Positions 59,192-64,000 of a stretch of DNA of 64,000 nt are shown piece by piece. The DNA is from Babylonia areolata (lineage: Eukaryota > Mollusca > Gastropoda > Neogastropoda > Buccinidae): NCBI RefSeq assembly GCF_041734735.1, contig NC_134910.1, forward strand, positions 8,311,299 through 8,375,298. Direction: 5' to 3'. The notes under the pieces were generated by a model. The model ran no database searches and was not told where the DNA came from. It saw only the letters and a program-made list of their open reading frames with translations. Within the stretch, counting starts at the first letter, position 1. Each line of letters begins with the position of its first letter. A program made the translations under genes and the position numbers.

Positions 59192-59330
59192 AAGACGAGA
59201 AGATACAACAAAGCATTCCACAGAAACAGACAGCACAGAGATTTTGGAACAGCCGAGTCCGTACAATAGTCCACACTGACCAATGACTAAGGGAGTTACC
59301 TGCCTTGTCACTGCAAAAGGAACAGGGGGA
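58109..59330. other. Gene-free stretch
   Basis: CA-rich and A-rich DNA with runs at 58839-58866 and 59160-59190. No exon found. Confidence 0.55.
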
Positions 59331-59950
59331 AAGCATAAATAAAAGATCAATATCAGGAAGAATAAAACCAATAAAAATCAGGATTCAGTTCATAAATAAA
59401 TAATCAACAAAGCAGGAACAAAAAGCTATCAAAATCAGGAATCAGTGCATGGATAAATAAAAGACCGAGTATCTGGAAAAATAAAACAATCAAAATTAGG
59501 TCAGTACATAAGTAAATGATCCTTGTTGAGAATAATACCACAAATAAAAAAGAAGAAAAAAGGACTTATAAATAACTGATCAGTACCACAATTAATAAAA
59601 TTGTCAGTACATAAATTTATTATCAATATCAGGAATAACTATTCAATAAGTGATCAGTGTCACCCAGGAATGAATGATATAATTATAAAATTCAGAATGA
59701 TCAATATCAGGAATTATAAAACAATCAAAATCAGGCTAATTTCATAAATAAATTATCAATATCAGGAATAACTATTCAATAAGTGATCAGTGTCACCCAG
59801 GAATGATATAATTATAAAATTCAGAATGATCAATATCAGGAATTATAAAACAATCAAAACCAGGCTAATTTCATAAATAAATGATCAATATCAGGAATCA
59901 TAAAAACATGTATATCAGAATCAGTACAAAACAGTGTGATCAAAACGCAA
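59331..59950. repeat. Degenerate tandem repeat with a recent 133-bp duplication
   Basis: The motif ataaa.gatcaatatcaggaat with ataaaacaatcaaaatcagg recurs many times at uneven spacing. 59621-59753 and 59754-59882 are near-identical copies, both with aactattcaataagtgatca. Confidence 0.85.
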
Positions 59951-60920
59951 GGCCTATCAACATCTTATTAGTTGAACTTTGAAAGAGCAATAAAAAAAAT
60001 TGTTAAAAAAAAAAAAAGTCTTCAATGTACCTTACTGAGACAGGCATATCAACAAATTTTCATCCACATATCTAATTTAAAAAAACCACAAATAAATAAA
60101 TAAAATAAACATAAAAACTACTGTTCTTTAAAAAAAAATTTTTTTTTTAAACATCAAAATCAATAAGGAGACAGAACATAAAAAGATAAAAAAAACAAAG
60201 AAACAAAACAAAACAAAAAAAAAACCACCCCAAAAAAACCCACATTACCAACAACACACAGAGAGTACAGAAAATGGTTTCTTCAACATACAGAGAGAGG
60301 AGAGGTGGAGCGCAGGGCGGGGTGGTTGGGGAGGGGAGGGGAGGGGGGTGGGGGGGTTACAGGAATGGAAAGAGGCTGAAGCCCTTTTATTTTCAACATC
60401 TAAAAAAAAAAAATATCAATAAATATATCTGATTTTTCTATGAGCAGGCTCTTTTTTTTTTTCTTCTCCTCCTCCATTCTGTTTCTTTCTGCAGACTGAA
60501 CCTCTCCTCCACCCCCACCCCTACCAGACCCCCCCCCCTCCCACCACACCTCCAATGACACTGACCGCAGCTGGAAATTCACCCCTTTCACACACACACA
60601 AAAACCCCAAACCAACCAACCAACCAACCCACCAACAACAATGACCATGTTCTTCATATAACAACGGCGGTTTCCGTGTTTCTCAACAACATGACAGTGA
60701 ACTTGGGTATACGCTGAGAACAAACGGAAAGAAATGAGCGTTAACGCTGAACGTAAACAGCCTATGGCGAGCTGACGCAAAGTGTCAACAAACTTACGTT
60801 TCTTTACACACAGATCCATGAACACACCGGCTCAACAGAGTACTCATTGCGCTTCATCTTGACCTCAGCGCATGAATCAAGTTTCATCTGCTAAACTCTG
60901 CATTCGAACTGAGTGAGTGA
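59951..60920. other. Gene-free stretch, A-, G- and C-rich runs
   Basis: A runs (60000-60020, 60205-60225), a G-rich block (60318-60358) and a C run (60528-60540). No supported exon. Confidence 0.55.
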
Positions 60921-61290
60921 CGGGCGCAACAGCCGAGTGGTTAAAGCGCTGGGACTTTCAATCTGAGGGACCTGGGTTCGAATCACGGTGACGGCGCCTG
61001 GTGGGTAAAGGATTGAGATTTTTACGATCTCCAAGGTCAACATATGTGCAGACCTGCTAGTGCCTGAACCCCCTTCGTGTGTAAACGCATGCAGAAGATC
61101 AAATACGCACGTTAAAGATCCTGTAATCCATGTCAGCATTCGGTGGGTTATGGAAGCATGAACATACCCAGCATGCACACCCCCGAAAGCGGAGCATGAC
61201 TGCCTACACGGCGGGGTAAAAACGGCCATGCACGTAAAAGCCCACTCGTGTACATGGGAGTTGCAGCCCACGAACGCAGAAGAAGAAGAA
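60921..61290 (+). mobile_element. SINE family A, full length
   Basis: cgggcgcaacagccgagtgg (A box), gggttcgaatcac (B box), the family A body and a (gaa)n tail. The target-site duplication is gaactgagtgagt (60906) against gaactgagcgagt (61291). Confidence 0.94.
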
Positions 61291-61457
61291 GAACTGAGCG
61301 AGTCAGTGAGCGCAAGATGATCGGGAAACCAGTTGCCTCCACTCTGCTTTTCCAACTGGTCATAATGGGACACGACTGACTATCGTACACATACACAAGG
61401 GGCAAAATCTATGTTAAAACCATCCACAGACCATGGCACAATGAAGCATGTGTGGAA

Positions 61458-61842
61458 GTGGAGTGATGGCCTAGAGGTAACGCGTCCGCCTAGGAAGCGA
61501 GAGAATCTGTGCGCGCTGGTTCGAATCACGGCTCAGCTGCCGATATTTTTGGTGGTCTGGACGCTAGTCATTAGGATGAAACGATAAACCGAGGTCCCGT
61601 GTGCAGCATGCACTTAGCGCACGTAAAAGAACCCATGGCGACAAAGGGTTGTTCCTGGCAAAATTCTGTAGAAAAATCCACTTGGATAGGAAAAACAAAT
61701 AAAACTGCACACCTGAAAAAATACAAAAAATGGGTGGCGCTGTAGTGAAGCGACGCGCTCTCCCTGGGGAGAGCAGCCCGAATTTCACACAGAGAAATCT
61801 GTTGTGATAAAAAGAAATACAAAAACAAAAACAAATACAAAT
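61458..61842 (+). mobile_element. SINE family B, full length
   Basis: gtggagtgatggcctagagg, B box ggttcgaatcac, a short deletion before ggtggtctggacgc, the core, gggtggcgctgtagtgaagc and a gttgtgataaaaag end with an (acaaa)n tail. Confidence 0.93.
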
Positions 61843-61927
61843 GACAACTATCAGGATAATATCAGTAAGCCTAACTGAACAGATGATCATGACATCCAAG
61901 AAGGGGCCACTGACAGGGAAACACAAC

Positions 61928-63350
61928 ACTGAGACACAGATCAATACATCTGTCCCCTGTCCCCAATCCTGTTCAACACTGATACAGATCAATACATCTG
62001 TCCCCTGTCCCCAATCCTGTTCAACACTGATACAGATCAATACATCTGTCCCCTGTCCCCAATCCTGTTCAACACTGAGACAGATCAATACATCTGTCCC
62101 CTGCCCCCAATCCTGTTCAACACTGATACAGATCAATACATCTGTCCCCTGTCCCCCAATCCTGTTCAACACTGAGACAGATCAATACATCTGTCCCCTG
62201 TCCCCAATCCTGTTCAACACTGATACAGATCAATACATCTGTCCCCTGTCCCCAATCCTGTTCAACACTGAGACACAGATCAATACATCTGTCCCCTGCC
62301 TCCAATCCTGTTCAACACTGACACAGATCAATACATCTGTCCCCTGCCCCCAATCCTGTTCAACACTGACACAGATCAATACATCTGTCCCCTGCCCCCA
62401 ATCCTGTTCAACACTGACACAGATCAATACATCTGTCCCCTGTCCCCAATCCTGTTCAACACTGATACAGATCAATACATCTGTCCCCTGTCCCCAATCC
62501 TGTTCAACACTGAGACACAGATCAATACATCTGTCCCCTGTCCCCAATCCTGTTCAACACTGACACAGATCAATACATCTGTCCCCTGTCCCCAATCCTG
62601 TTCAACACTAAGACACAGATCAATACATCTGTCCCCTGTCCCCAATCCTGTTCAACACTAGACACAGATCAATACATCTGTCCCCTGTCCCCAATCCTGT
62701 TCAACACTGAGATATAGATCAATACATCTGTCCCCTGTCCCCAATCCTGTTCAACACTGAGACACAGATCAATACATCTGTCCCCTGTCCCCAATCCTGT
62801 TCAACACTGAGACACAGATCAATACATCTGTCCCCTGCCCCCAATCCTGTTCAACACTGATACAGATCAATACATCTGTCCCCTGTCCCCAATCCTGTTC
62901 AACACTAAGACAGATCAATACATCTGTCCCCTGCCCCCAATCCTGTTCAACACTGATACAGATCAATACATCTGTCCCCTGTCCCCAATCCTGTTCAACA
63001 CTGAGACAGATCAATACATCTGTCCCCTGCCCCCAATCCTGTTCAACACTGATACAGATCAATACATCTGTCCCCTGTCCCCAATCCTGTTCAACACTGA
63101 GACAGATCAATACATCTGTCCCCTGCCCCCAATCCTGTTCAACACTGATACAGATCAATACATCTGTCCCCTGTCCCCAATCCTGTTCAACACTGAGACA
63201 GATCAATACATCTGTCCCCTGTCCCCAATCCTGTTCAACACTGACACAGATCAATACATCTGTCCCCTGCCCCCAATCCTGTTCAACACTGAGACACAGA
63301 TCAATACATCTGTCCCCTGCCCCCAATCCTGTTCAACACTAAGACACAGA
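61928..63350. repeat. 48/50-bp minisatellite, about 29 units
   Basis: Unit cagatcaatacatctgtccc followed by ctgtccccaatcctgttcaacactga and ta or gaca; 48-base and 50-base forms alternate, and ctgcccc/ctgtccc marks sub-types. Runs of alternating ctgcccc and ctgtccc units (62830-63200) show double-unit spreading. Open frames across it are artefacts. Confidence 0.96.
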
Positions 63351-63622
63351 TCACCACATCTGACCCCTGCCTCAAAACCCTGTTCAAATGACACGTGGGT
63401 GGCATGTCTCTCCAGCTTCCACAGTCACTGTCTTGTCAACGCATCACCTGACTTCACCCAGTTTACACATCACCGTTGTTAAACTGCTTGACTGATGAAC
63501 CACCATGAAATCATATCGCTGTAGCGCACGGTTGAAAGGCCAGTGGTTCCTTTCAGTTTACTTTTCCATGGTGTCACTTGATTTTGCTGAACTCAATTAA
63601 TGCCATACCAAGGGAGAGAAGT

Positions 63623-63623
<1 letters not shown>

Positions 63624-63661
<38 letters not shown>
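63624..63661. repeat. (CA)n microsatellite
   Basis: About 18 CA dinucleotides. Confidence 0.92.
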
Positions 63662-63665
<4 letters not shown>

Positions 63666-63682
63666 GGTAACCGCTGTTTTAA

Positions 63683-63765
63683 CCCGTAAGCTTCTGTCTT
63701 ATCTCACTGAGATGACCGCCCTTCACTGACCAGCATACTCATCAGCAGCAGTCAAGGGACTGAAC
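63683..63765 (-). mobile_element. Small TTAA-type hairpin repeat, copy 2
   Basis: The - strand reads cccttgactgctgctgatga then ggtcagtgaagggcggtcat, matching 40492-40580, and ends in gcttacgggttaa. Confidence 0.55.
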
Positions 63766-64000
63766 TCAAATATCTTTCATAAACATCGCTTTGAGCTGCT
63801 CCGTTAGTAAGTAACTGGTTTTACTGATTGTCTTCAATCATCGCAAGCACCAAATTTTTTTTTTTTTTCTTTAGTTTCAAAGCTTTTTGCATCTGACCCA
63901 CTTTGATACTGAAACAGGTCTGATACTCACCACTTGTTTTTAATCCTTGAATTAAAAACTTTCATTAAAAAAACCCAACAACATAAAACCAAAACACAGC

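Noticed and set aside
61841-63326. Open frames with SVEQDWGQGTDVLICI repeats
   Set aside because: Produced by the 48/50-bp minisatellite; the 50-base units break the frame, and the opposite strand is open as well.

Overview
Nuclear DNA of an animal, most probably a gastropod mollusc (perhaps a caenogastropod). Genes are sparse and split by long AT-rich introns with GT..AG borders. About half of the window is simple repeats, minisatellites, tRNA-derived SINEs, dead LINE pieces and TTAA-flanked miniature transposons. There is no bacterial gene structure. The snail assignment rests on the repeat families, which I recognise from memory as common in snail genomes, and was not checked.

Two host genes can be rebuilt with confidence, and both encode tiny mitochondrial inner-membrane proteins. 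The first (+ strand, 15229-20417, four coding exons, 126 aa) belongs to the NDUFA4 / C15orf48 (NMES1, MOCCI) family and has an unusual N-terminal extension. The second (- strand, 30442-28014, two coding exons, 71 aa) is cytochrome c oxidase subunit 7C (COX7C). They are convergent, with about 7.6 kb between stop codons. Both families act in or around respiratory complex IV. Three further exon-like segments on the - strand (45188-45286, 45697-45795, 51745-52045) have good splice signals but no family I recognise.

Layout: 1-7000 minisatellites (36, 52 and 27 bp units), microsatellites and a terminal-inverted-repeat element; 7000-15000 layered LINE and SINE debris, including a 1.94 kb insert of unknown class; 15229-20700 the NDUFA4-like gene, whose first intron holds an old L2-type LINE in which a 25-bp minisatellite grew and a second LINE later landed; 20700-27700 degenerate repeats; 27700-30500 COX7C; 30700-37000 LINE and SINE copies, some nested with clear target-site duplications; 37000-50000 low-complexity DNA, TTAA elements and SINEs, one apparently nested or chimeric; 50316-51627 a 33-bp minisatellite; 52000-61000 AT-rich DNA with an L2 fragment; 61928-63350 a 48/50-bp minisatellite.

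Most long open frames here (5.3-6.5 kb, 50.3-51.6 kb, 62-63.3 kb) are artefacts of tandem repeats whose unit lengths keep frames open, and are not annotated as genes.
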